From positions 1,057,001 through 1,121,000 of the forward strand of contig NZ_CP131130.1 in assembly GCF_033705735.1 (NCBI RefSeq): a stretch of DNA of 64,000 nucleotides, written 5' to 3'. Shown in pieces: positions 29,956 to 37,726 of this stretch. The notes under the pieces are model-generated. The model had not been told where the DNA came from. It was given only the letters and a program-made list of their open reading frames with translations, and searched no databases. This DNA comes from Shinella zoogloeoides (GTDB lineage Bacteria > Pseudomonadota > Alphaproteobacteria > Rhizobiales > Rhizobiaceae). Every line of letters starts with the position of its first letter. The stretch's first letter is position 1. A program made the translations under genes and the position numbers.

Positions 29956-30163
29956 GCGGACGCTTCCAGCCGATCGAAGTGAGTGGACGCCAGAAGAAAC
30001 CAAAACCTTCCTCCGTTTCTATGCCGAAGTGCTGGCGCGCGAAGCTGCTGCCCGAGCCTCCAACCAATGCGAGTTCTCCGCCGAACTGCAATCATGGTCT
30101 GACAAGGCGCGCCGCGAGGCTGACGCGATTGATCTTCGGCCACCTCAGATGGAGCTGTTTTGA
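29942..30163 (+). CDS. Small helical protein
   Basis: 73 residues, overlapping its neighbours by 14 and 1 bases. SEWTPEETKTFLRFYAEVLAREAAAR is helical; the end reads QMELF, a clamp-binding-like motif (QxxLF) that could contact the DNA sliding clamp. The latter is a suggestion from sequence only. Confidence 0.62.
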   Translation: MTTTKRTLPADRSEWTPEETKTFLRFYAEVLAREAAARASNQCEFSAELQSWSDKARREADAIDLRPPQMELF

Positions 30164-30399
30164 TGAGTCTCTTTCGACTGAGGCCAGAGGCGCAAGAGCG
30201 CGCGGAAGCGGCGGCGGAGTGGCTTCGAGAGAGCCAGGACCAGTTCGTCAGAATGTCGAATGCGAGCCTCGTGGCCACCGCGAAATTCTACGCCCGGCAG
30301 ATGGAGCCAATCCGGTTCGCACCCGGCGAGCCCGTATACGATGCCACCATGTGGCATGTGATTGTTCCGGAACTGATCCGGCGCTTGGAGGTGAAATGA
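30163..30399 (+). CDS. Small hypothetical protein
   Basis: 78 residues; ATG 30163 shares a base with the preceding TGA. Helical; ASLVATAKFYARQMEPIRF in the middle. Unrecognised. Confidence 0.62.
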   Translation: MSLFRLRPEAQERAEAAAEWLRESQDQFVRMSNASLVATAKFYARQMEPIRFAPGEPVYDATMWHVIVPELIRRLEVK

Positions 30400-30698
30400 G
30401 CAGCGTGGAGAAAGCCGGGCATCTCGAAAAGGAGATGCGGCGCTTGCAACAACGAATTGTCGAGCTATTCCAAGAGTGGAGGCGAGACCCATCCTCGTTC
30501 GAATATTGTCGGACTGTGATCTCGACTAGAAGCGACTTTCCGGGCCTACGGTCGCCAGCGTTTGATGACGGCTGCGCGATGCTCGACGAAATCGCCAGGA
30601 CCACATGCGGGGAGCGCTGGGAGTACGAAATTCATCGCACCGCCTGCGGCGATCCCATCTGCATGCTTACACGCTTTATCGGAGGCCGACATGACTGA
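30396..30698 (+). CDS. Small hypothetical protein
   Basis: 100 residues with an N-terminal coiled coil (KEMRRLQQRIVELFQEW) and a C-terminal domain with three cysteines. ATGA overlap upstream and an eight-base overlap into rtcB, so its product may be made with the RNA ligase. Confidence 0.65.
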   Translation: MSSVEKAGHLEKEMRRLQQRIVELFQEWRRDPSSFEYCRTVISTRSDFPGLRSPAFDDGCAMLDEIARTTCGERWEYEIHRTACGDPICMLTRFIGGRHD

Positions 30699-32049
30699 AG
30701 TGACTGGAAAGGATCTCATCGACGCCGGCGCCAAGCCCGGACGATGGTTTCCTGAGGCGATTGCGACAGCCAATAAGCTGATCGCCGAGGGTCTCGACCG
30801 AGAGAAGGTCATTCCGGCAGTGATCACCGAATATCAGCCTGCGCCGCAATTACCTCTGCGTGACGTCGTGCCAATGTTCCAGATGAACATCCGAGCTGAA
30901 AACCCCCATGAGGCGGCTAACGTCTCAGCGGTCTTCGACACGATGGAAGAACTGATGAGGACGCCCGTTGTCACGGCCGGCGCCGTGATGCCTGACGCCT
31001 GCCCAGCGGGGCCGCGCGGAACCATTCCGGTTGGAGGGGTGGTGGCATCCAGGGCGATCCATCCGGGCATGCACTCCGCTGATATCTGCTGTTCAATGGC
31101 TCTGACCGTGGTGAAGGGTGCAAGCCCGGCCGAACTGCTCGATGCTGTCCACCGCGTGACCCACTTCGGACCAGGTGGCCGGAAGGTTGGCGTCGGGAAC
31201 GTGACGGAGCTCGACATCAACAATCCGTTCCTTCGTGACGCTCGCACTCTGTCTCCGACGCACTTCGGGACTCAGGGCGATGGCAATCACTTCGCCTACG
31301 TCGGCACGCTTCGATCGACTGGCGAGACCACGCTTGTCACCCACCATGGTTCTCGCGGCCCGGGCGCCGCGCTCTACAAGGCTGGAATGAGGGTTGCCGA
31401 GCGATATCGCCAGCAGCTTTCACCGGACACCTTGAAACAGAACGCGTGGATTCCGGCGAACACGCGCGACGGCGAACTCTATTGGGAGGCGCTTCAGGCG
31501 ATCCGGCAGTGGACGAAGGATAGCCATTTCGCGATCCATGACATGGCTCTCCTCGAGAGCGGCGGGCGCGCGGGCGCACGCTTCTGGAACGAGCACAATT
31601 TCGTCTTCCGGAAATCGGATGGTCTCTTCTATCACGCGAAGGGAGCCACGCCGGCGTTCGATGGGTGGGCGGCCGACGCAACGGACCTGACCATCATCCC
31701 GCTGAACATGGCAGAGCCGATCCTCATCGTCCGCGGCCGGAACGCGGATAATGGGCTTGGTTTCTCGCCGCACGGCGCTGGCCGGAACTTCTCCAGGACG
31801 CAGCACAGGCGCCTGATGGAGGGGAGGACCGAGGCCGAAATCTTCGCCGAGGAGACGAAGGGGATTGATGCCCGGTTCTTCATGGGCATTCCGGATATCT
31901 CCGAGCTCCCGAGCGCCTACAAGAATGCGGCGGCGGTCCGTGCCCAAATTGATGAATTCGGGCTTGCAGACGTCGTCGACGAGGTTATCCCGTATGGCTG
32001 CATCATGGCCGGCGATTGGGAGAAAAACGCCCCTTGGAGGAAGAAATGA
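30691..32049 (+). CDS. rtcB: RtcB RNA-splicing ligase
   Basis: 452 residues. RtcB joins RNA 2',3'-cyclic phosphate (or 3'-phosphate) ends to 5'-OH ends with GTP and Mn2+. Visible motifs: HSADICCSM (metal cysteine, about 128-136), GDGNHFAY (196-203), HHGSRG (218-223), EHNF (301-304) and HGAGR (361-365) with the guanylated histidine near 361. All key positions are present, so an active enzyme is expected. It overlaps the RlaP gene (ATGA), forming an RNA-repair pair next to phage tRNAs. Confidence 0.95.
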   Translation: MTEVTGKDLIDAGAKPGRWFPEAIATANKLIAEGLDREKVIPAVITEYQPAPQLPLRDVVPMFQMNIRAENPHEAANVSAVFDTMEELMRTPVVTAGAVMPDACPAGPRGTIPVGGVVASRAIHPGMHSADICCSMALTVVKGASPAELLDAVHRVTHFGPGGRKVGVGNVTELDINNPFLRDARTLSPTHFGTQGDGNHFAYVGTLRSTGETTLVTHHGSRGPGAALYKAGMRVAERYRQQLSPDTLKQNAWIPANTRDGELYWEALQAIRQWTKDSHFAIHDMALLESGGRAGARFWNEHNFVFRKSDGLFYHAKGATPAFDGWAADATDLTIIPLNMAEPILIVRGRNADNGLGFSPHGAGRNFSRTQHRRLMEGRTEAEIFAEETKGIDARFFMGIPDISELPSAYKNAAAVRAQIDEFGLADVVDEVIPYGCIMAGDWEKNAPWRKK

Positions 32050-33068
32050 GCATCCGCACAATCGTCCGGATGAAGTTCGGCAGTCACCTTTATGGGACAG
32101 CCACGCCGGAATCGGACTTGGACTTCAAGAGCGTGTTCGTGCCGTCGGCGCGGGCTATTCTTCTGCAGCAAGCACCGAAGACGCTCAGCAACGCGCGGCC
32201 GAAGGCCACTGGCGAGAAGAATTACGCCGGCGAGGTGGATGAGGAGCAAATCAGCCTCCAGAAGTTCCTCCAGCTGGCTGCCGAAGGGCAGACGATGGCG
32301 CTCGATATGCTCTTCGCTCCAGAATATGCGATCGAGGGTGAGCCGGCATGGGAGTGGCGGGAGATCATCGCGAACCGGCACCGACTCCTGACAAGGAAAT
32401 CGGCAGCCTTCATCGGATACGCTCGCACCCAGGCAAACAAGTATGGGATCCGGGGATCGCGTGTCGCATCCTCCCGCGCAGCCCTCGCCATGCTGAACGG
32501 TGCGATCGAAACTCACGGCGCCGCCGAAAAGCTGGCCGTCGTCGGCGCAAAGGTGAAAGCGATGGTCGGCTCCTATCAGCACATGTCGATCGTCGAAGAC
32601 GTCACTCCGCACGGCCAGCGGGTTGAGCAATGGGAGGTCTGCGATCGCAAGATGCCGTTCACGGCCTCCATCAAAAACGCTCGAGACATCATGCAGCGGG
32701 TGGTCGATGAATACGGCCGGCGGGCTTTGATGGCCGAGACGCAGCAGGGAGTAGACTGGAAGGCGCTGTCCCATGCTGTCCGGGTGGGGGAGGAGGCTGT
32801 CGAGTTGCTCTCCACCGGTCATGTGACCTTCCCGCTGCCCAAAGCGACGCATATCGTCGATATCAAACTTGGAAAGCTGCTCTACCAGGATGTTGCTGCC
32901 GAGATCGAGAGCTTGCTCGAGCGTGTCGAGCAAGCTGCGGCAGAGTCGACTCTGCCGGAGGAGCCTGATCATGATTGGATCAGCGATTTCGTCGAATATG
33001 TCCACGAGGCGGAGGTGCTTCGTCGCGTTCCGCGGGCATATCCAGTGTCGCGTTTCAATGCCGAGTGA
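32046..33068 (+). CDS. RlaP-type nucleotidyltransferase (RNA repair)
   Basis: 340 residues. GSHLYGT (12-18) and ESDLDFKSV (about 22-30) are the polymerase-beta nucleotidyltransferase active site of the RlaP (RNA ligase-associated) family. A helical domain follows (about 90-200) with KKxxGYxxxQ-like KSAAFIGYARTQANKYG. RlaP proteins are thought to restore or modify RNA ends before ligation. ATGA overlap with rtcB supports joint action on cleaved tRNA. Confidence 0.88.
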   Translation: MSIRTIVRMKFGSHLYGTATPESDLDFKSVFVPSARAILLQQAPKTLSNARPKATGEKNYAGEVDEEQISLQKFLQLAAEGQTMALDMLFAPEYAIEGEPAWEWREIIANRHRLLTRKSAAFIGYARTQANKYGIRGSRVASSRAALAMLNGAIETHGAAEKLAVVGAKVKAMVGSYQHMSIVEDVTPHGQRVEQWEVCDRKMPFTASIKNARDIMQRVVDEYGRRALMAETQQGVDWKALSHAVRVGEEAVELLSTGHVTFPLPKATHIVDIKLGKLLYQDVAAEIESLLERVEQAAAESTLPEEPDHDWISDFVEYVHEAEVLRRVPRAYPVSRFNAE

Positions 33069-33077
33069 GGTGAACCC

Positions 33078-33593
33078 ATGAAGATCGACAAGCGCGCGGC
33101 AGATATGGAGAAACACGCCTTACGGTTCGCCACGACGGCGCATGGCGCCCAACTGCGCAAGTACGATGGGCAGCCGTACATCGTGCACCCCGTCGCCGTC
33201 GCGGAGATCGTTCGATCTGTGCCGCATACCCCGGAGATGATCGCCGCGGCGCTGCTTCACGACACGGTCGAAGATACTGACGTCACCTTGCTGGACATCA
33301 AGGAAAGCTTCGGCGCCACCGTCGCGACGCTGGTCGCGTGGCTAACTGACGTCTCGACGCCCTTTCACGGCAATCGAGCCGCAAGGAAAGCGCTCGATCG
33401 CGCGCACACCGCTCTTGCGCCGCCGGCGGCCAAGACGATCAAGCTGGCGGACCTCATCGACAACTCACGATCGATTGGGTCCGCTGATCCGCATTTCTGG
33501 ACGGTGTACCGAGAGGAAAAGAGGCTGCTGCTCCCGCTCCTGATGGAAGGCGATGCGACACTGTGGGCGATGGCCTCAGAGCTTGTGGCGTAA
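33078..33593 (+). CDS. MESH1-like (p)ppGpp hydrolase
   Basis: 171 residues, the size of single-domain SpoT hydrolases. [21 protein letters not shown] (22-42), the HD pair in LLHDTVEDT (59-67) with ED (65-66), and KLADLIDN (122-129) are the metal and substrate motifs. It should cleave (p)ppGpp and so counter a stringent response during infection. No synthetase domain. Ten bases after the RlaP gene, so probably in the same transcript. Confidence 0.88.
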   Translation: MKIDKRAADMEKHALRFATTAHGAQLRKYDGQPYIVHPVAVAEIVRSVPHTPEMIAAALLHDTVEDTDVTLLDIKESFGATVATLVAWLTDVSTPFHGNRAARKALDRAHTALAPPAAKTIKLADLIDNSRSIGSADPHFWTVYREEKRLLLPLLMEGDATLWAMASELVA

Positions 33594-33856
33594 AACGGCG
33601 GCATTGATAGATGTTGCTGAAAGGCGTGCAGGATTTACCGCGTTTTCGCCGACACATGCGAGATTCAATAGAAATTAATTCGGCATGGTCGAAATCGACC
33701 CGAAATGCATGTCGCGTAACGTCCGATTTAATCTCGGCTACTTCATCAATCAAAATTAAATTCGAACCTGCTGTTGCGCCGCCGGCGAAACACGACTCAA
33801 ATCACCCTCGAATCTACTGGTTTCCACGAGAACCGAATCAACGATCCACAAAACTC
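33594..33856 (+). other. AT-richer gene-free leader before the second tRNA cluster
   Basis: About 260 bases without a supported gene, clearly richer in A+T than the surroundings (AAATTAATTC near 33673, AATTAAATTC near 33755). A promoter for the tRNA cluster could lie here, but no single good -35/-10 pair stands out. Confidence 0.4.
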
Positions 33857-33930
33857 TGGAGCGTCGCCAAGCGGTAAGGCGCCGGGTTTTGGTCCCGGTA
33901 TCGCTGGTTCGAGTCCAGCCGCTCCATCCA
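33857..33930 (+). tRNA. tRNA-Gln (TTG)
   Basis: 74 bases: acceptor TGGAGCG/CGCTCCA, anticodon arm CCGGG-TTTTGGT-CCCGG, T arm GCTGG-TTCGAGT-CCAGC, then TCCA with encoded CCA. Confidence 0.94.
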
Positions 33931-34008
33931 GGACACCGCCATGATCTTTTCGATGTCACCTTCTTCGAGCAGTCAGTCGTCCCGATAACGGGTTGATTGC
34001 GCTTGTGC

Positions 34009-34094
34009 GGAAGGTGCCGTCGAATGGCCGGCAACTGGTCTTGAAAACCAGGGTAACCTAACGGTTAGGGGTTCGATCCCTCCACCTTCCGCCA
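34009..34094 (+). tRNA. tRNA-Ser (TGA)
   Basis: 86 bases: acceptor GGAAGGT/ACCTTCC, anticodon arm CTGGT-CTTGAAA-ACCAG, long variable arm GGTAACC/GGTTA typical of serine tRNA, G discriminator, encoded CCA. One mismatch in the T stem. Confidence 0.92.
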
Positions 34095-34095
34095 C

Positions 34096-34183
34096 GGTAT
34101 CGTGGCAGAGAGGTAATGCAGCGGCCTGCTAAGCCGTAGGACGGGCAACCGTTCCATGGGTTCGATTCCCATCGATACCGCCA
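34096..34183 (+). tRNA. tRNA-Ser (GCT)
   Basis: 88 bases, one base after the previous tRNA: acceptor GGTATCG/CGATACC, anticodon loop CTGCTAA, long variable arm GGACGG..CCGTTCC, T arm ATGGG-TTCGATT-CCCAT, G discriminator, encoded CCA. Confidence 0.93.
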
Positions 34184-34382
34184 AAGTTTCACGAGCGCCG
34201 GCACACTCCCCGGCCGCGACCAAGGCCCGTTTCCGGTTGAACGGTTTGGATGGCGATACTGAGAACCGGCAGGCAAGGCGCTCCAACAGGAGGTCACAAG
34301 CCTGATAGCGAGGCGCGGAACGGGTCACATACCGGTCTACGGCGCGGAGTGGGGAAGCCCCAGCCTCGAATCAACCAGCACC
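34184..34382 (+). ncRNA. Possible structured tail behind the tRNA cluster
   Basis: No gene seen. GAGCGCC (34193-34199) pairs with GGCGCTC (34277-34283) around CCGGTT (34243-34248)/AACCGG (34264-34269). Similar in style to the structured stretches around tRNA-Met and tRNA-Pro. Confidence 0.35.
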
Positions 34383-34847
34383 TCAGAGATTGAGCGCCTT
34401 CTTCTGTTCTTTTTTTGATTCGTTGATACGCGGCCTGTTGCGCGTGGTGAATTTGGCGAGTTCGGCGTAAACATCACTGGTTGGTATCTTCAGGCCGTGC
34501 GCGGCCTCAGTGAGCTCTATCACCGCAATGTAGTTCGCGAGATTCGCGGTCATCAGGGTAGATGCTGGCTTTGGTAGCAGCTGGTTATTGATGCCGTGCG
34601 ATGCGGCTTCGAAGAAGTCGAGCGTCGATTCAAAAGCGCTTTTATATGTTTGCGAGTCCGTGGCGTCTCGGATAGCGGCGATATGCGATCGCGTGCGGTC
34701 GAGGAAATCGTAAGTTATTTGAAGGCTGTGCGCGTTCGCGGCGAGGGTGTTGGCGCGAGCGCTATACCAAAGCACGGCGATCGCGCCAACCGCAGTCAAA
34801 ATCGTAGCCGCGTCAACTACGGAAAGCTTCGAGAGCCATTCGATCAT
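34383..34847 (-). CDS. Membrane-anchored protein of unknown function (possible moron)
   Basis: 154 residues, one N-terminal membrane segment (AATILTAVGAIAVLWYSA, about 13-30) and a helical soluble part resembling DUF4760-type proteins (ITYDFLDRTRSHIAAIRDA). Minus strand inside a plus-strand block, so independently expressed. Such genes often alter the lysogen or block other phages. ATGA overlap with a small upstream gene. Confidence 0.7.
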   Translation of the reverse strand: MIEWLSKLSVVDAATILTAVGAIAVLWYSARANTLAANAHSLQITYDFLDRTRSHIAAIRDATDSQTYKSAFESTLDFFEAASHGINNQLLPKPASTLMTANLANYIAVIELTEAAHGLKIPTSDVYAELAKFTTRNRPRINESKKEQKKALNL

Positions 34848-35002
34848 TTCTTTTCGGACGCCTGGGGCTGAGGAGCCGGAGCGGCTGCCGGAGCCGCAGG
34901 TTCCGTCGGCCTGTTTTGCAGCGCCGCAGCCAAAGCGCTGGACGAAAAGGACTTTTGCTCCATCTGCGCAGGATTCATCGGGCGTGTTTCGCGCTCAGTC
35001 AT
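34844..35002 (-). CDS. Small Ala/Pro-rich protein
   Basis: 52 residues with a low-complexity tail (AAPAAAPAPQASEKK). Stop overlaps the start of the membrane protein gene (ATGA); AGGGG stands about ten bases before ATG 35002. Likely first gene of this two-gene minus-strand unit. Confidence 0.55.
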   Translation of the reverse strand: MTERETRPMNPAQMEQKSFSSSALAAALQNRPTEPAAPAAAPAPQPQASEKK

Positions 35003-35152
35003 CGGTTTGATGCCCCTATCTGAAGTTGAGGGTCAATAGAACAAATCTCCTCGCTGACGGCAAGACGGCGGAAGTCAAAGCGTAGATTTGACAACGCGGC
35101 ACCAAAATCAACCCGAGCTCGGCGGTAACCGGGCCAACAAAGGAGAAGGCCG

Positions 35153-35371
35153 ATGACGGCACGAGTCAGAGCAAAATTCACCTGCACGGGCAAGGAGGGC
35201 AACACGGTATTCCTCCAATCCGTCTATTCCGAAGACGTCCAGTCCGAGGACGGCCGTTTCACGACAGCGACCCCTTGGGGCGAGCTTCGAATGAACGTCG
35301 ATAATCCGAGTGCGGCGATCCAGTTTCAACCTGGCAGGTCGTACTATCTCGATTTCACCCCAGCCGACTGA
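35153..35371 (+). CDS. Small phage protein, OB-fold-like
   Basis: 72 residues, all beta in appearance (VRAKFTCTGKEGNTVFLQSV, FQPGRSYYLDFTPAD), a pattern common in phages of alphaproteobacteria. GGAG nine bases before ATG. Just upstream GGT and GCC can pair around six bases at the same six-base distance to GGAG as in the leftward hairpins, perhaps by chance. Start of the virion block. Confidence 0.72.
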   Translation: MTARVRAKFTCTGKEGNTVFLQSVYSEDVQSEDGRFTTATPWGELRMNVDNPSAAIQFQPGRSYYLDFTPAD

Positions 35372-35419
35372 GGTCGCGTCGCCGGAAGGGTTCTCTTCCC
35401 GGCCTCCATGAGGTGTCGC

Positions 35420-35620
35420 ATGTTCGATTGGATTGGCTGGTGGCTGGCGCCGTTCTTCATCACGGTGCTCGCTTGGATCTGGCATTTCTGGATCAACAGG
35501 GAGAATCCGTTTGGCTTCGCCCGTGGGTTCCTTGCCGAGATGCTGATCTACGTCGTGACCGGCGCGCTTGCGCTGATCGTGACGTTGCTCGCTTGGCTGG
35601 TTTTCCTCCTGCTGGCGTGA
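35420..35620 (+). CDS. Two-span membrane protein
   Basis: 66 residues with two membrane segments (WWLAPFFITVLAWIWHFWI and MLIYVVTGALALIVTLLAWL). ATG 35420 after GAGG; ATG 35408 also possible. Stop and next start overlap (TGATG). Function unknown. Confidence 0.65.
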   Translation: MFDWIGWWLAPFFITVLAWIWHFWINRENPFGFARGFLAEMLIYVVTGALALIVTLLAWLVFLLLA

Positions 35621-36207
35621 TGATGCGCGAAACGGTCGTAATCATAGCAGGCGGCCCGTCCGTCACGGTCAATGATGTGCGAACGATCGGCCTCGCCCGC
35701 GCCGCGGAAAGGTGCAGCGTCATCGCGGTGAACGACGCCGTCTATCCGTGCTGGTTCGCCGACCATCTGCACGCCTGCGACGCCCGGTGGTGGATCGAGC
35801 ATTTCGGCGTGCCAGGATTCGCGGGCGCAAAGACGTCGCTCGAGGCTGTTCCGTTTGATGACGTGATCACGCTGACGAATACGGGCATCGAAGGCTTCGA
35901 TCCCAATCCAGGAGCAATCCGGTCTGGCTCGAATTCGGGGTATCAGGCCGTGCACATCGCGGCGAAAGCGGGCGCGCGACGTATCGTCCTGATCGGTCTC
36001 GACTACACCGACGACGGCGCGCGGATGCATTGGTTCGGTACCCACAAGCCGGGTTTTGACAAACATTCTGATGTCGTCGGTTGGCGCCGCCACCTCATGA
36101 AACTGACAGACGAGCTCGGCACGTTTGGCGTGACCGTGGTCAACGCTGGTTATCGTTCAACGTTGTCTTGGCTGCCGAGAGTGGATCTTGCCCTCGAACT
36201 CGCGTGA
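35620..36207 (+). CDS. Rossmann-like protein related to DUF115 (norphogenetic protein)
   Basis: 195 residues. VVIIAGGPSVTVNDV (about 6-20), SVIAVNDAVYPCWFADHLHACD (about 36-57) and GARRIVLIGLDYTDDGARMHWFG (about 120-142) follow a family found in phages just before terminase genes and related to DUF115 proteins. Probably binds a nucleotide or sugar; true reaction unknown. Confidence 0.72.
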   Translation: MMRETVVIIAGGPSVTVNDVRTIGLARAAERCSVIAVNDAVYPCWFADHLHACDARWWIEHFGVPGFAGAKTSLEAVPFDDVITLTNTGIEGFDPNPGAIRSGSNSGYQAVHIAAKAGARRIVLIGLDYTDDGARMHWFGTHKPGFDKHSDVVGWRRHLMKLTDELGTFGVTVVNAGYRSTLSWLPRVDLALELA

Positions 36208-36238
36208 GCGACAGTCCGCAAACAGGAGCATTTCCGAA

Positions 36239-37039
36239 GTGAAAGCCGCCGTCTACCGGGTTCCAGGGCGGAGCCATGAGGACCACCTGACAGCGATGGC
36301 GCGCGGCTTGAGCACGCACGGCCTCCGAGTTGAATACTTCGAGGCGGCGCCGGCCGCCGACGCTGACTTCGCAGTGGTCTGGTCCTGGCGCGTGGGTCTG
36401 CGCATCCGGCCTGTCTTTTCCGGGCCGATCCTCGTCATGGAGCGCGGCTACCTTGGAGATCGTTTCCATTGGACGTCTCTCGGCTGGGATGGACTCAACG
36501 GTCGGGCTCGTTTCGCCCGCGTCGATGACTCGAGCCGCTTCGATGAGCATTTCGGTGGGATGCTCGCACCTTGGCGGCCGGGCGGTGGCTACGCGTTGAT
36601 TGCCGGCCAGGTCGTCGGCGATACCGCGCTGATCGGGATCGATATCTTGAAGTGGTATCGCCAAATCGGAGTAGAGCTCTGGAGGCAGGGGTGGGACGTC
36701 AAGTTCCGCCAGCACCCTGTCGAGGTTCAGCGCGGCGTCGCGCCGCCTCACGTATCGTTCGCAGAGCGCCTCGAAGGTGATCCGACGGCGGCGTTGAGCG
36801 GGGCCGGCCTCGTCGTGACCTACAACAGCAATTTCGCCACGGACGCTCTCATGGCAGGCGTGCCGGTGCATGCGCAGGATCAAGGATCCATCGTCTACGA
36901 CCTCGCCTCGCATGACCTGCAGGTGGTGAGGCCGGATAGGAAAGCTCGCCTCGAAGAGCTGGCGTGGCGCCAGTTCTCGCGCGACGAGATTTCCACTGGC
37001 GCCGCATGGGAAGTGGTGAAGGAAGCGATGCACGCATGA
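36239..37039 (+). CDS. Glycosyltransferase-like protein
   Basis: 266 residues, GTG 36239 ten bases after GGAG. AGLVVTYNSNFATDALMAGVPVHAQD (about 204-229) resembles the nucleotide-sugar site of capsule/KDO-type transferases, where a serine/asparagine-rich loop precedes EAL.G.P; WDVKFRQHPVEVQRG near 155-170 fits too. Might modify phage particles or host polysaccharide. Family match is weak. Confidence 0.6.
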   Translation: MKAAVYRVPGRSHEDHLTAMARGLSTHGLRVEYFEAAPAADADFAVVWSWRVGLRIRPVFSGPILVMERGYLGDRFHWTSLGWDGLNGRARFARVDDSSRFDEHFGGMLAPWRPGGGYALIAGQVVGDTALIGIDILKWYRQIGVELWRQGWDVKFRQHPVEVQRGVAPPHVSFAERLEGDPTAALSGAGLVVTYNSNFATDALMAGVPVHAQDQGSIVYDLASHDLQVVRPDRKARLEELAWRQFSRDEISTGAAWEVVKEAMHA

Positions 37040-37251
37040 CGCAACTTGGTTTTCGTTCAACGGGTCGCGGCCCCAATGCCGTCGACTACGAGGCGATGAA
37101 GAAGAACGCCTTCCACGACCAGGACATTCTGATCGTCAACATCCGAGACAGCAAATTGCCCTGGCAGGATCGAGAGCTGCTGGCCTCGATCGGCGAGCGC
37201 CTCTACGGCAGGAAGCGCGCAAGGGTGCAGCATGGCGGGAAATCGGAATAG
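37036..37251 (+). CDS. Small hypothetical protein before terminase
   Basis: 71 residues; ATGA overlap upstream and 20-base overlap with the small terminase gene. N-terminal GFRSTGRGPNAVDYEAMKKNAFHDQDILIV, basic C-terminus (YGRKRARVQHGG). May contact DNA during packaging; no family known to me. Confidence 0.65.
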   Translation: MTQLGFRSTGRGPNAVDYEAMKKNAFHDQDILIVNIRDSKLPWQDRELLASIGERLYGRKRARVQHGGKSE

Positions 37252-37726
37252 CGGCGGGCAGAACCGTCTCTCTGATGCAGAAAAAAAGCGCCGCGGTACG
37301 TTCCGTCCGGACCAGTCGGAGGCGGTCTACGCCGCGCGCAAAGCGGAGAACGTCGTCACCGGCGTCTTCTTCTCCGAGATCCCCGTTCCGAGTCTGCCAC
37401 TCGATGAACACGGCAGGGCCACCTTCCAGAAATGGGCGAAGCTTCTCCTCGATCAAGGGAAGCTGACTTCGGTCACCTCGGCACACTGCGAGTCGCTCGG
37501 CTTCATTGACATGCTCATCAACCAGAGGGTCACCGCCGGCAAATTGCCGACGGCCGACAGTCTGAAGCAGCGCACCTCAGTAATCAGGATGCTCGGAGTT
37601 GCAGAAGACGCGCCAATCATCGCGGGCAGCACGAAGAGCAGGTTCGAAGGGTCAGGATTCAGTAATTCTCGGTCTTCGCCGTTCCGATTGCGCCCATATC
37701 GAACCGCTGATCCTGGAAAACTCTGA
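37232..37726 (+). CDS. Terminase small subunit
   Basis: 164 residues. The opening (MAGNRNSGGQNRLSDAEKKR), the centre FQKWAKLLLDQGKLTSVTSAHCESLGF and its place right before the large subunit fit P27-type small terminases, which bind packaging sites on DNA. The last 40 residues are low in structure and overlap the large-subunit gene by 128 bases in another frame. Confidence 0.78.
   Translation: MAGNRNSGGQNRLSDAEKKRRGTFRPDQSEAVYAARKAENVVTGVFFSEIPVPSLPLDEHGRATFQKWAKLLLDQGKLTSVTSAHCESLGFIDMLINQRVTAGKLPTADSLKQRTSVIRMLGVAEDAPIIAGSTKSRFEGSGFSNSRSSPFRLRPYRTADPGKL

Noticed and set aside
31917..33116. 399-residue minus-strand open frame opposite the RlaP gene
   Set aside because: Shadow of a high-G+C gene; the plus strand carries clear nucleotidyltransferase motifs.
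33611..33877. 88-residue plus-strand open frame before tRNA-Gln
   Set aside because: It runs into the tRNA gene, has no ribosome-binding site and unusual composition.
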